Source: Lacinutrix sp. C3R15 | GTDB taxonomy: Bacteria; Bacteroidota; Bacteroidia; Flavobacteriales; Flavobacteriaceae | Reading direction: 5' to 3' | Assembly (NCBI RefSeq): GCF_018860825.1 | Contig: NZ_JAHKPZ010000004.1 | Coordinates: 471,102-535,101 of the forward strand | DNA: 64,000 bases | In this document: piece after piece, positions 28,133 through 35,923 of the stretch | How positions within the stretch are numbered: position 1 is the stretch's first letter | Layout of the letters: every line of letters starts with the position of its first letter | Notes under the pieces: model-generated | The model's input: only the letters and a program-made list of their open reading frames with translations | Databases searched by the model: none | Told to the model about the DNA's origin: nothing | Made by a program: the position numbers and the translations under genes

Positions 28133-28209
28133 TTTCTTTTCTAATTTAATTACTGTAGTTTTTTAATTATACAGTTTGTAAGTTTATAAGTCGTTGATAA
28201 ATAGCATTG

Positions 28210-28256
28210 TAAATATAGAATAGATAAGTCAAAAAAAAAATACGTAGTTATACGTA
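28210..28256 (-). promoter_or_regulatory. Promoter module 1 (39-aa peptide)
   Basis: Palindrome TACGTA-GTTA-TACGTA (28241-28256, with A/T flanks extending it), 23 bp, then TATATTTA on the minus strand (28210-28217). The predicted start is near 28205. Confidence 0.7.
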
Positions 28257-28444
28257 TTTTTTTACAAAAATAATATTGCATAATTTTTCTTACAAAACCA
28301 CCTAAGTATTTGATATTGTTTTGTTTGTTTCATTTTTAATTGCAAAAAGAATAATTTAGCTTTTCTATTTAAAAAAAATACAAAAGCGAAGTATAAGCTT
28401 TTAGGTGCGTAATTATTTACAAAATAATACTTTTAGGAGTTGCT

Positions 28445-28523
28445 ATAAAAAGCGAAAACTCTACATGGTAACCAAGTAGAGTTTTCTTGCAAAAATAATT
28501 TTCCCTAAAAACTAATTAATAGC
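28445..28523 (-). ncRNA. Putative short RNA 1, hairpin-terminated
   Basis: Runs from the predicted start after promoter module 2 to the end of a hairpin with an 11-bp stem (AAAACTCTAC / GTAGAGTTTT plus one outer pair, 28454-28486), followed on the minus strand by a T-rich tract. No open frame of useful length. Confidence 0.45.
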
Positions 28524-28529
28524 ATAGTG

Positions 28530-28576
28530 TAAATATAGAGTAAGTTGAATAAATAAAAAATACGTAGTTCTACGTA
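28530..28576 (-). promoter_or_regulatory. Promoter module 2
   Basis: TACGTA-GTTC-TACGTA (28561-28576), 23 bp, then TATATTTA on the minus strand (28530-28537). Predicted start near 28523. Confidence 0.7.
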
Positions 28577-28599
28577 TTTTTATAAAACAAGAATATATA

Positions 28600-28672
28600 A
28601 ATAAAAATAAAGGCTCTAGTTTAAATTAAACTAGAGCCTTTAACAATTCTCCCTTAAGAACCGATTAATAGC
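28600..28672 (-). ncRNA. Putative short RNA 2, hairpin-terminated
   Basis: From the predicted start (28672) to a 14-bp perfect stem, AAAGGCTCTAGTTT with its complement (28609-28641), followed by a T-rich tract on the minus strand. Shares a GTTCTTAAGGG block and the terminator arms with short RNA 3. Confidence 0.5.
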
Positions 28673-28676
28673 ATTA

Positions 28677-28723
28677 TAAAGGTAAGATATGTTTATGAAA
28701 TAAAAAATACGTAGTTCTACGTA
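28677..28723 (-). promoter_or_regulatory. Promoter module 3
   Basis: TACGTA-GTTC-TACGTA (28708-28723), 23 bp, then TACCTTTA on the minus strand (28677-28684). Predicted start near 28672. Confidence 0.7.
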
Positions 28724-28746
28724 TTTTTTAAAGTAAGTGTTTTACT

Positions 28747-28813
28747 AACAAATAAAGACTCTAGTAAAAAAACTAGAGCCTTTAAAAGTTCCCCTTAGAA
28801 CTGATTTAATAGC
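28747..28813 (-). ncRNA. Putative short RNA 3, hairpin-terminated
   Basis: From the predicted start (28813) to the stem AAAGACTCTAGT / ACTAGAGCCTTT (28754-28783), whose arms match those of short RNA 2. About 65 nt, no meaningful open frame. Confidence 0.5.
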
Positions 28814-28817
28814 AGTG

Positions 28818-28864
28818 TAAATGTATGCTATACTAAGGGTAAAAAAAATACGTAGTTCTACGTA
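28818..28864 (-). promoter_or_regulatory. Promoter module 4
   Basis: TACGTA-GTTC-TACGTA (28849-28864), 23 bp, then TACATTTA on the minus strand (28818-28825). It begins 5 bp after the stop of the response-regulator gene; the palindrome could also act as that gene's terminator hairpin. Confidence 0.65.
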
Positions 28865-28868
28865 TTTT

Positions 28869-29501
28869 TTAAAAATGATCTTTATTTAGGTTTGCCCATA
28901 CAGAAAGTGCTGTGGGTTTATTGTCAAGTTTTAGTTTGGCAACTATATTAGAACGGTGCTTTTCAATGGTTCTAACAGAAATATATAATTTGTCTGCAAT
29001 TTCTTGGCTAGTCATGTTTTCCGCTATAAGCATAACTACTTTTTTTTCAGACTTAGTAAGGTTTTCTAGTACACTTGTAGTGTTGTTAGATGTTGATTTG
29101 TTGAGGTAGTTTGCAATTTCTTCACTAAAGTAAGGCTCATTCATTTCTACATGTGCAATACAGGTCTCAATTTCTTCAATAGCAAATTCTTTTAATATGT
29201 AGCCATATACGCCAAGTGCTTTTGCTTTATCAAAAATTTCCTCTTCCTTGTCAAAAGTGATTAAGATTATTTTTGTGTCAATATTATTTTTCTTACACTT
29301 ATCTGCTATTTCTAAACCAGTCATGTGTGGCATTCTTATATCTAAAAGCGCAATGTCTGGTTTTTCTTTAATAATAAGATTGTACGCAGCTTGTCCGTCT
29401 GTAGCACTTCCTAAGATGTTAAATCCTTTAGCACTTAAAAAATCTTGAATGCCTCGAAGCATTAATGGATGGTCATCTGCTATTATTATAGAAGTATTCA
29501 T
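28869..29501 (-). CDS. NarL/FixJ-type response regulator
   Basis: Receiver domain (about residues 1-120) with acidic pair Asp9/Asp10, phospho-acceptor Asp54 (L-L-D-I-R-M-P) and the usual Lys near 104, followed by a LuxR-type DNA-binding domain (about 145-205, L-T-K-S-E-K-K-V and I-S-V-R-T-I-E-K-H-R-S-N-I). No sensor kinase is adjacent, so its partner is elsewhere. The minus-strand box TACATTTA at 29536-29543 is a likely promoter. Palindromic sites of the TACGTA-N4-TACGTA kind just downstream are plausible binding sites, since this class binds short inverted repeats as dimers; that is inference. Confidence 0.9.
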   Translation of the reverse strand: MNTSIIIADDHPLMLRGIQDFLSAKGFNILGSATDGQAAYNLIIKEKPDIALLDIRMPHMTGLEIADKCKKNNIDTKIILITFDKEEEIFDKAKALGVYGYILKEFAIEEIETCIAHVEMNEPYFSEEIANYLNKSTSNNTTSVLENLTKSEKKVVMLIAENMTSQEIADKLYISVRTIEKHRSNIVAKLKLDNKPTALSVWANLNKDHF

Positions 29502-29561
29502 TAGTTTTAGAGAAGGTAATGGTTGCTATTACTTGTAAATGTAAGAAATTTAAACAGTAAA

Positions 29562-30005
29562 TTAAGTTTTTTTAAGATACAAATATTTCTTTTGGTAATC
29601 TATTATAGCTTTTCCCTTTTTTAATATGTCTGCACCAATAATACCGTCTACCGGTTTTGCTTTATGATTGGTTAAAGCAGTATTAACATGTGTTAAGTCA
29701 AAAAGAATAAGTGCTATTTTTTCTTGCTTCCAAGTACCAATTTTTAATTTGTTTTTTTTTGAGATTTGCGTTAGCATATTGGTAGCTCCTGCTCCTGCAG
29801 CTTTAATATCAGAATCTTTAACTTTTAGCTTAAAATTTTCTGCAGCTTCAAAACCAACACAAGAACTAGAAGCTCCTGTATCTAAAATAAAAAGTCCTTT
29901 GGTGCCATTTATTGAGGCTTTAATTTCAAAATGATTTGTTTTTGTAAGCGTTAGTTTTATTTTAATATAATCTTGCTTTACTAAAAACTCTTGTAAAGTT
30001 TTCAT
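29562..30005 (-). CDS. Retropepsin-like aspartic protease domain protein
   Basis: 147 aa with no signal peptide. The catalytic motif L-D-T-G-A-S-S-S-C-V (Asp about residue 41) and a later I-I-G-A-D-I-L segment match clan AA single-domain proteases, which act as dimers. Substrate unknown. It lies upstream of the response regulator on the same strand with 60 bp between; a functional link is not shown. Confidence 0.75.
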   Translation of the reverse strand: MKTLQEFLVKQDYIKIKLTLTKTNHFEIKASINGTKGLFILDTGASSSCVGFEAAENFKLKVKDSDIKAAGAGATNMLTQISKKNKLKIGTWKQEKIALILFDLTHVNTALTNHKAKPVDGIIGADILKKGKAIIDYQKKYLYLKKT

Positions 30006-30044
30006 TGTTTTTTTTTAAAAACAAATATAGTCTATAAAAACAAT

Positions 30045-30052
30045 TATTTTTA
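30045..30052 (+). promoter_or_regulatory. -7 box for tatD
   Basis: TATTTTTA ends 4 nt before the tatD ATG, implying a leaderless or nearly leaderless mRNA. Confidence 0.45.
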
Positions 30053-30056
30053 CCAA

Positions 30057-30824
30057 ATGATAATTACAGATACACATACACATTTATATAGTGAAGCATT
30101 TGATGCAGACAGACAAGCAATGATTCAACGTGCTATTAACGCTAATGTTACCCGTTTTTTTATTCCGGCAATTGACTCTACCTATACACAATCTATGTTG
30201 CAGTTAGAAGCAGATTTTCCAGAAAACGTACATTTAATGATGGGTTTGCATCCTACCTCTGTAAAAGAAAACTATAAAGAGGAGCTTGCACATGTAACAG
30301 AAATGCTGGCAAAAAGAAAATTTGTTGCTATAGGCGAAATAGGTATTGATTTATATTGGGATACAAGTACATTAACCATACAACAAGATGCTTTTAGGTA
30401 TCAAATAAAACTTGCAAAAAAGTATAAATTACCTATTGTTATTCACTGCAGAGAAGCTTTTAATGAAATTTTTGAAATTTTAGAAGAAGAAAAAGGAGCG
30501 GACCTTTTCGGGATATTTCATTGCTTCACAGGAACGCTAGAACAAGCACATCAAGCCATTTCTTATAATATGAAACTTGGTATTGGTGGTGTAGCTACTT
30601 TTAAAAATGGTAAAATAGATCAGTTTTTAAATCAAATAGACTTAAAGCATATTGTTTTAGAAACCGATTCACCATACTTAGCGCCTAAACCATACAGAGG
30701 AAAAAGAAATGAAAGTAGTTACATTATTAAGGTGTTAGAAAAACTAGCAGAAATTTATGCAGTTTCTCAAGAAGAAATAGCGGCAATTACAACACAAAAT
30801 TCAAAAGAAATATTTAGTCTTTAA
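30057..30824 (+). CDS. tatD: TatD family metal-dependent DNase
   Basis: A TIM-barrel hydrolase, 255 aa. Metal ligands are in H-T-H-L-Y (residues 7-9), G-E-I-G-I-D (about 95), I-H-C-R-E (about 130), F-H-C-F-T-G (about 155) and E-T-D-S-P-Y (about 203), all in family order. It is thought to act as a 3'-5' exonuclease or other DNA/RNA phosphodiesterase. The asparaginase gene begins 2 bp after its stop, so the two are cotranscribed. Confidence 0.92.
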   Translation: MIITDTHTHLYSEAFDADRQAMIQRAINANVTRFFIPAIDSTYTQSMLQLEADFPENVHLMMGLHPTSVKENYKEELAHVTEMLAKRKFVAIGEIGIDLYWDTSTLTIQQDAFRYQIKLAKKYKLPIVIHCREAFNEIFEILEEEKGADLFGIFHCFTGTLEQAHQAISYNMKLGIGGVATFKNGKIDQFLNQIDLKHIVLETDSPYLAPKPYRGKRNESSYIIKVLEKLAEIYAVSQEEIAAITTQNSKEIFSL

Positions 30825-30825
30825 T

Positions 30826-31857
30826 ATGTCTCATAAAAAACCAAACATACTTTTAATTTATACAGGCGGAACTATAGGGATGATAAAAGACTCTAAAACA
30901 GGAGCTTTACGTGCTTTTGATTTTAATAATTTGTCTAATAGAATTCCTGAACTTAACCTGTTAGATTGTGATATTCAAACCATTTCATTTAAAGAACCCA
31001 TAGATTCTAGTAACATGAATCTTAAATATTGGTCTCAAATTGCTACAATTATAGAAGAAAATTATAGCAAATTTGATGGTTTTGTGGTCTTACATGGTAG
31101 TGATACTATGAGTTATACTGCATCTGCACTAAGTTTTATGTTAGAAAACTTAAGTAAACCAGTTCTATTTACAGGATCGCAATTACCAATAGGTGATTTG
31201 CGCACAGATGCCAAAGAAAACTTAATCACTTCTATACAAATAGCCGCTTTACAAGAAAATAACAAACCCGTTATACAAGAAGTAGGATTGTATTTTGAAT
31301 ATAAATTATACAGAGCTAACAGAACTACAAAAATAAATGCAGAACATTTTGAAGCTTTTGCATCATTAAATTATCCAGACTTAGCAGAATCTGGTGTACA
31401 CTTAAAAGTAAACAAAGAGTATTTGTTAAGACCAAAAAAAGCAAGTAAGCTAAAAGTGTTTAAAAATTTTAATGAAAATATAGCCTTAGTAAAATTATTT
31501 CCCGGAATCTCTAAAGCACTTTTAGAATCTATTTTTAACACAAAAAATTTACAAGGAATTATTTTAGAAACCTATGGTGCAGGAAACTGCACAACCGAAC
31601 AATGGTTTATAACATTGTTAGAACAAACAATAAAAAAAGGCATACATATAATAAATGTAACCCAATGTTCTGGTGGAAGTGTGGCAATGGGACAGTATGA
31701 AACCAGTGAAAAACTAAAAAATATAGGAATTATCTCAGGAAAAGACATAACCACAGAAGCTGCTATTTGTAAACTTATGTATTTACTCGGACGAAAAATA
31801 ATGCCTAAAACATTCAAAATCACCTTTGAAACTCCTTTACGCGGAGAAATGGCTTAA
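30826..31857 (+). CDS. ansA: Type I (cytoplasmic) L-asparaginase
   Basis: Hydrolyses asparagine to aspartate and ammonia. The two active-site threonine motifs are present: Y-T-G-G-T-I-G (about residue 15) and L-H-G-S-D-T-M (about 92), with a conserved Lys in R-T-D-A-K-E further on. No signal peptide and a length of 343 aa point to the type I cytoplasmic enzyme. Translationally close to tatD. Confidence 0.93.
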   Translation: MSHKKPNILLIYTGGTIGMIKDSKTGALRAFDFNNLSNRIPELNLLDCDIQTISFKEPIDSSNMNLKYWSQIATIIEENYSKFDGFVVLHGSDTMSYTASALSFMLENLSKPVLFTGSQLPIGDLRTDAKENLITSIQIAALQENNKPVIQEVGLYFEYKLYRANRTTKINAEHFEAFASLNYPDLAESGVHLKVNKEYLLRPKKASKLKVFKNFNENIALVKLFPGISKALLESIFNTKNLQGIILETYGAGNCTTEQWFITLLEQTIKKGIHIINVTQCSGGSVAMGQYETSEKLKNIGIISGKDITTEAAICKLMYLLGRKIMPKTFKITFETPLRGEMA

Positions 31858-31931
31858 AATTAACTTTCAAAATTTTAACAACTAAACTTTTTTTTGTTAT
31901 TTGAGCCACTGTAATAAAAGGTAAAAAATAC

Positions 31932-32019
31932 AGAGAGGTGGCCGAGTGGTCGAAGGCGCACGCCTGGAAAGTGTGTATACCTCAAAAGGGTATCGAGGGT
32001 TCGAATCCCTTCCTCTCTG
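31932..32019 (+). tRNA. tRNA-Ser (anticodon GGA)
   Basis: Acceptor stem AGAGAGG / CCTCTCT, D-arm GCCGAGTGG, anticodon stem CACGC / GTGTG around the loop CTGGAAA (anticodon GGA), a long variable arm typical of tRNA-Ser, and a GGTTCGAATCC T-arm. The CCA end is not encoded beyond the first C. Confidence 0.97.
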
Positions 32020-32141
32020 CTAAAGAATTTTTATAAACGAACTTAAAAATTCTTTTGTAGTGTTACAATAATTAGGAGATATAGATTGAATGTTTCCTTT
32101 TGTATAACTGTTTTTTTTATTTTTTAATTGCAATTTTTTTA

Positions 32142-32149
32142 TATCTTTA
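32142..32149 (+). promoter_or_regulatory. Possible -7 box of the exbB operon
   Basis: TATCTTTA, 34 nt before the exbB ATG, fits TAnnTTTA. The nearest TTG is too close for a standard -33 element. Confidence 0.35.
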
Positions 32150-32183
32150 ACACTTTAACTAATAAAATTAAGATCAAGAACAA

Positions 32184-32954
32184 ATGAAAAGATTATTTTC
32201 AATTCTAGCCATAGTATGTTTTATGGCATTCGGAACAGTAAATGCAACAACAAATGCAAGCGCTATTGCAACTACAGTTGTTACAGCTCAAGATGATGCA
32301 GCAGATGCAGCAACAGTTGAATCAGAAGGATTTCACCAAGAACTTAAAACACGATTTATAGAAGGTGGACCAGGATTTATGGGAATCGTATTATTATGTT
32401 TAATTCTTGGATTAGCTATCGCTATTGAAAGAATTATCTTTTTAAACTTATCAACAACAAACACAAAAAAATTAACTCAAAATGTAGAAGATGCATTACA
32501 ATCTGGTGGTTTAGACGCTGCTAAAGAAGTATGTAGAAACACAAAAGGACCTGTTGCTTCTATTTTCTATCAAGGATTAGATAGAGCAGATGGAGACTTA
32601 GAAGCTGCTGAAAAAGCTGTTGTAGCTTATGGTGGTGTACAAATGGGGCAATTAGAGAAAAACGTTTCTTGGATTTCTTTATTTATTGCATTAGCACCAA
32701 TGTTAGGGTTCATGGGAACTGTAATTGGTATGATTCAAGCCTTCGATAAAATTGAAGCAGCTGGTGATATGCAACCTTCATTAGTAGCAGGTGGTATTAA
32801 AGTAGCACTTTTAACAACAGTATTTGGATTAGTAGTAGCAATTATTCTTCAAATTTTTTACAATTACATTATTGCAAAAATTGATAGTATCGTTAATGAC
32901 ATGGAAGACTCTTCTATTAACTTAATGGATATGTTATCAAAATATAAGAAGTAA
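32184..32954 (+). CDS. exbB: ExbB/TolQ/MotA-type proton channel
   Basis: 256 aa. A signal-like first helix and an acidic linker are followed by three transmembrane segments in ExbB order, with the conserved pore region L-A-P-M-L-G-F-M-G-T-V-I-G-M (about 170). With ExbD it turns the proton gradient into motion of TonB. It is first in an operon of exbB, a small membrane protein, two exbD genes and perhaps the barrel gene. The TonB receptors at 8-14 kb would depend on such a system. Confidence 0.9.
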   Translation: MKRLFSILAIVCFMAFGTVNATTNASAIATTVVTAQDDAADAATVESEGFHQELKTRFIEGGPGFMGIVLLCLILGLAIAIERIIFLNLSTTNTKKLTQNVEDALQSGGLDAAKEVCRNTKGPVASIFYQGLDRADGDLEAAEKAVVAYGGVQMGQLEKNVSWISLFIALAPMLGFMGTVIGMIQAFDKIEAAGDMQPSLVAGGIKVALLTTVFGLVVAIILQIFYNYIIAKIDSIVNDMEDSSINLMDMLSKYKK

Positions 32955-32984
32955 TACTAACTAATTCTAATTTTAAATAATATT

Positions 32985-33422
32985 ATGAATTCACAAAAAA
33001 TAATTACCATAATAGCAGGAGTAGTTGGTGTAATAGCCATGTTCTTCCTAATTAGAATTATTGGAGTAGGTGATGAAGCTATTAAAGCTGGAGAATCTGA
33101 TGGTATCGTTAATACATTTATGTATATAGCGTATATTATATTAGGTTTAATACTAATTTTAGTAGTACTATTTACATTAAAAAATATATTAACCAATAAA
33201 GATACATTAAAGAGTACTTTAATGAGTGTTGGTGCTTTTTTAGTTGTAGGTTTAATTTGTTACTTTCTAGCAACAGGAGTAGAAACACCAATGAAAGATG
33301 GTGAAGTACTTACTGCTAGCGATTCTAAATTAGTAGGAGCTGGATTGTACATGTTCTACGCACTTGCAATTATAGCGATAGGAACGATGTTACTATCTGG
33401 AATTAAAAAAATGATTAAATAA
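32985..33422 (+). CDS. 145-aa membrane protein in the ExbB-ExbD operon
   Basis: Four hydrophobic segments (about residues 7-24, 42-64, 75-95 and 115-135), short polar loops, and no catalytic motif that I recognise. It sits between exbB and the first exbD, with only 1 bp before exbD, so it is translated with them and may be a further subunit or assembly factor of the motor. Family unknown to me. Confidence 0.75.
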   Translation: MNSQKIITIIAGVVGVIAMFFLIRIIGVGDEAIKAGESDGIVNTFMYIAYIILGLILILVVLFTLKNILTNKDTLKSTLMSVGAFLVVGLICYFLATGVETPMKDGEVLTASDSKLVGAGLYMFYALAIIAIGTMLLSGIKKMIK

Positions 33423-33423
33423 A

Positions 33424-34056
33424 ATGGCAAAAAGAGCAGCACCAGAAGTTAATGCAGGATCAATGGCTGATATCGCCTTCTTGCTCCTCATTTTCTTCTT
33501 AGTAACCACAACAATTGAAACAGATTCTGGTTTAAACAGAAAGCTTCCTCCTATGGAAGAATCGGATCAAGATGTGATTATTAAAGAAAAAAACATTTTC
33601 CAATTAGAGGTAAATAGAAACAATCAGTTGTTTTTAAAAACTGGAGGAGAGGAAAAGGTGATTGAAATAAAAGATTTACGCGCATCTGCAGTAACTTTTC
33701 TAGATAATGGAGGAGGAACAGGAGACGATGCTTGTAGATATTGCCAAGGAAAAAAAGATCCAAGGTCGTCTGATAATTTTGATAAAGCAATTATTTCTTT
33801 ACAAAATGACAGAGCCACTAAGTATGACACCTATATAGCAGTACAAAATGAAATTATTGCTGCTTATAATGAGTTAAGAAATAGAGAATTTAAAAGAGCG
33901 TTTCCTAGTTTAGATATGAACTTTGTAGAGGCAGAAAAAGCATATTCTGATCCAAGAACAACCCCTGGAACCAAAGCAAAGCTTAAAGTAAAACTTGAGG
34001 AAATTAAAACTTTAGTACCTCAAAAATTCTCAGAAGCAGAGCCGAAGTCTAATTAG
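33424..34056 (+). CDS. exbD: ExbD/TolR-type protein with a CxxC insertion
   Basis: An N-terminal cytoplasmic tail, a single helix with the essential Asp (M-A-D-I-A-F-L-L-L-I-F-F, about 20), then a periplasmic domain. At 210 aa it is longer than the 140 aa or so of classical ExbD. The extra part includes a G-G-G-T-G-D-D-A-C-R-Y-C-Q-G segment (about 97-110) with two cysteines three apart, and a charged helix. The cysteines could bind metal or form a disulfide. Confidence 0.9.
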   Translation: MAKRAAPEVNAGSMADIAFLLLIFFLVTTTIETDSGLNRKLPPMEESDQDVIIKEKNIFQLEVNRNNQLFLKTGGEEKVIEIKDLRASAVTFLDNGGGTGDDACRYCQGKKDPRSSDNFDKAIISLQNDRATKYDTYIAVQNEIIAAYNELRNREFKRAFPSLDMNFVEAEKAYSDPRTTPGTKAKLKVKLEEIKTLVPQKFSEAEPKSN

Positions 34057-34071
34057 ATAAAAAATTTATAT

Positions 34072-34557
34072 ATGTCTAAATTTAAAAAGAAAAAAGGAGG
34101 CGAAATGCCAGCAGTAAATACAGCATCTTTACCAGATATTGTATTCATGCTGTTATTCTTTTTCATGGTGGCTACTGTTATGAGACAAAACACCTTAATG
34201 ATTGAGAATAAATTACCACAAGCAGATCAAATTGAAAAATTAGATAAAAAGAGCTTGGTAATGTATATTTATGCTGGTAAACCAAGTACCAACTATAAAA
34301 GCCAATATGGTAGCGAAGCAAGAATTCAGTTAAATGATAAATTTGCAGATGTTAGTGATATTGCTGCTTTTATAGCTGCAGAAAGAGCTTCTAAAAGAGA
34401 AGAAGAAGTTCCTTTTCTTACTACTGCTTTAAAAGTAGATAGTGATGCTAACATGGGATTGGTAACAGATATTAAGCAAGAATTGCGTAAAGTAAACGCA
34501 TTAAAAATTAATTATACAACTAGAAAAGGTGATGCCTTAGAAGGTTTAAAACAATAA
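34072..34557 (+). CDS. Second ExbD/TolR-type protein
   Basis: 161 aa, with a basic N-terminus, one helix carrying the conserved Asp (S-L-P-D-I-V-F-M-L-L-F-F-F, about 22) and a compact periplasmic domain. Two different ExbD proteins in one operon are common in this phylum and may form a heteromeric stator. A terminator follows. Confidence 0.9.
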   Translation: MSKFKKKKGGEMPAVNTASLPDIVFMLLFFFMVATVMRQNTLMIENKLPQADQIEKLDKKSLVMYIYAGKPSTNYKSQYGSEARIQLNDKFADVSDIAAFIAAERASKREEEVPFLTTALKVDSDANMGLVTDIKQELRKVNALKINYTTRKGDALEGLKQ

Positions 34558-34577
34558 TTATAAATCTTAATTTTATT

Positions 34578-34612
34578 AAAAGGCGTTTTGAGAAATCTTA
34601 ACGCCTTTTTTT
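34578..34612 (+). terminator. Terminator after second exbD
   Basis: Stem AAAGGCGTT / AACGCCTTT with further inner pairing and a T run, 20 bp after the stop; the barrel gene begins just beyond it. Confidence 0.8.
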
Positions 34613-34619
34613 ATTTGCA

Positions 34620-35318
34620 ATGAAAAATACACTTCTACTTTTAATGCTATTGCTTACCGTTAGTTATGCTTTTTCACAAGAAGAAGAAAACATAACACAA
34701 GCAGTTGATTCTTTGTATAAAGAAGATCAGTTTTATATTGGTGCTACTTATAACTTACTAGTAAAAAGACCAAGCGGTGTTTCGCAAAGTGGCTTTTCTA
34801 GTGGTTTTCATTTAGGCTACATTAAAGACATGCCTTTAAATACCAGAAGAAATGTAGCTATTGGTTTAGGATTAGGAATTTCTTCTAATTCTTTTAATCA
34901 AAATATGTTAATAGATACAGATAGCGATAACAATTATAACTACTCGGTTATTGATGATAGTGAAACATCATATTCTAAAAACAAGTTTACAACCTACATG
35001 ATTGAAATGCCATTAGAGTTTAGGTGGCGAACTTCTACAGCTACAGAATATAAGTTTTGGCGAATTTATACAGGATTAAAATTAGGCTATATAATTGCCA
35101 ACACTTCTAAGTTTATTGGAGATACTACCATAAAAAATACGAATATTTCTGACTTTAATAAATTACAATATGGTTTTACTATAAGTGCAGGTTACAACAC
35201 CTGGAATATTCATTTTTATTACGCACTAAATAGTATATTTAATAAGGATGCACAAATAGATGGAACTTCTTTAAATATGCATGCCCTTAAATTGGGTTTA
35301 ATGCTTTATATTCTTTAA
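34620..35318 (+). CDS. Outer-membrane beta-barrel protein (OMP_b-brl type)
   Basis: 232 aa with a signal peptide (cleavage near A-F-S-Q, about 19) and strands of alternating polar and hydrophobic residues, including long Gly-rich turns, ending in a strand with L-M-L-Y-I-L. The family is often labelled PorT-like. It does not look like the true T9SS component PorT/SprT, so I leave the function open. It lies just after the exb operon terminator, and its end overlaps the PAP2-like gene by 4 bp. Confidence 0.75.
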   Translation: MKNTLLLLMLLLTVSYAFSQEEENITQAVDSLYKEDQFYIGATYNLLVKRPSGVSQSGFSSGFHLGYIKDMPLNTRRNVAIGLGLGISSNSFNQNMLIDTDSDNNYNYSVIDDSETSYSKNKFTTYMIEMPLEFRWRTSTATEYKFWRIYTGLKLGYIIANTSKFIGDTTIKNTNISDFNKLQYGFTISAGYNTWNIHFYYALNSIFNKDAQIDGTSLNMHALKLGLMLYIL

Positions 35319-35923
35319 GTAAGCCAGTAATTTAATAGGGTAAGTTGTGGTAAAAAACCTATACAAAAACCAGCTATTAGCTCTGTATAATTATGTGCTT
35401 CTAAGTGTAACCTTGAGCTTGCAATTGCTCCAGTAATTATAGCCATTAAAGCTAATGTGCCATTAATATTAATACCAAAGTGTAGGCTTAAGGCAATATA
35501 AAACATAAAAACACCAGAAACAGCAATCATATGTATGCTTGCTTTAAATTTTAGAATAGCTAGAATAAAGCAAGTAAGATTAGACAATAATATGCCTATA
35601 AAAAAATAATAAAGCTCTAAAACCTCTCCTGGTGGAAAAACACGTTTTACAATTAAATAAATTATAATACAGTTTAGACCTAAAGGTAATATACGCTCTT
35701 TAGCAGATCTTAAGTAGATGCTATGGGTTTTACCTATTGTTTTTAATAAATAATAAATAAGTATAGGTAGTATAATAGTTAATATAGAAATAGATACAAG
35801 CTTTGCTTGAATGATTTCAATAGGAATAAATCTTGGAGATTTTGAGAAGTAAAAAATCACACCAATTAATGGCATGATTAAAGGGTGAAAAATAAATGAT
35901 ATGCTTTTTAAAATAGAATTCAT
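35315..35923 (-). CDS. PAP2-like membrane phosphatase-family protein
   Basis: 202 aa with about six transmembrane helices. The C-terminal part carries S-S-R-L-H-L-E-A-H-N-Y-T-E-L-I-A-G, which matches the last PAP2 motif (SRxxxxxH with a downstream Asp or Glu); an earlier K-A-S-I-H-M segment matches the second motif loosely, while the first motif (KxxxxxxRP) is not clear. It may therefore be a degenerate, perhaps non-catalytic member. Its start codon overlaps the rpoN stop (TAATG), so translation is coupled. Confidence 0.7.
   Translation of the reverse strand: MNSILKSISFIFHPLIMPLIGVIFYFSKSPRFIPIEIIQAKLVSISILTIILPILIYYLLKTIGKTHSIYLRSAKERILPLGLNCIIIYLIVKRVFPPGEVLELYYFFIGILLSNLTCFILAILKFKASIHMIAVSGVFMFYIALSLHFGININGTLALMAIITGAIASSRLHLEAHNYTELIAGFCIGFLPQLTLLNYWLT

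Larger units (their letters stand above)
28200..28870 (-). repeat. Array of four degenerate promoter/short-transcript units
   Basis: Four units (spacing about 320, 147 and 141 bp between palindromes) share the order, read on the minus strand: palindrome TACGTA-N4-TACGTA, exactly 23 bp, -7 box TAnnTTTA, then GCTATT at the expected start of transcription. Units 2-4 then share a GTT..TAAGGG..AA block and a terminator hairpin. The sequence between palindrome and box is not conserved, but its length is. Confidence 0.8.

Noticed and set aside
28262..28333. 23-codon minus-strand frame within the promoter array
   Set aside because: Very short, no conserved features, and not placed behind a promoter module.
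28561..28576. TACGTA palindromes as plain terminators
   Set aside because: They are followed by T runs and could fold, but separate terminator hairpins already exist in units 2-4, and the fixed 23-bp distance to a -7 box is not explained by termination.
28200..28870. CRISPR-like or phage attachment array
   Set aside because: Repeat spacing is irregular (about 320, 147, 141 bp), repeats are palindromes linked to -7 boxes, and there are no cas or integrase genes.
34620..35318. Assignment as the T9SS component PorT/SprT
   Set aside because: The strands and length fit a generic OMP barrel, but the sequence does not resemble the PorT I know, and no T9SS genes are nearby.
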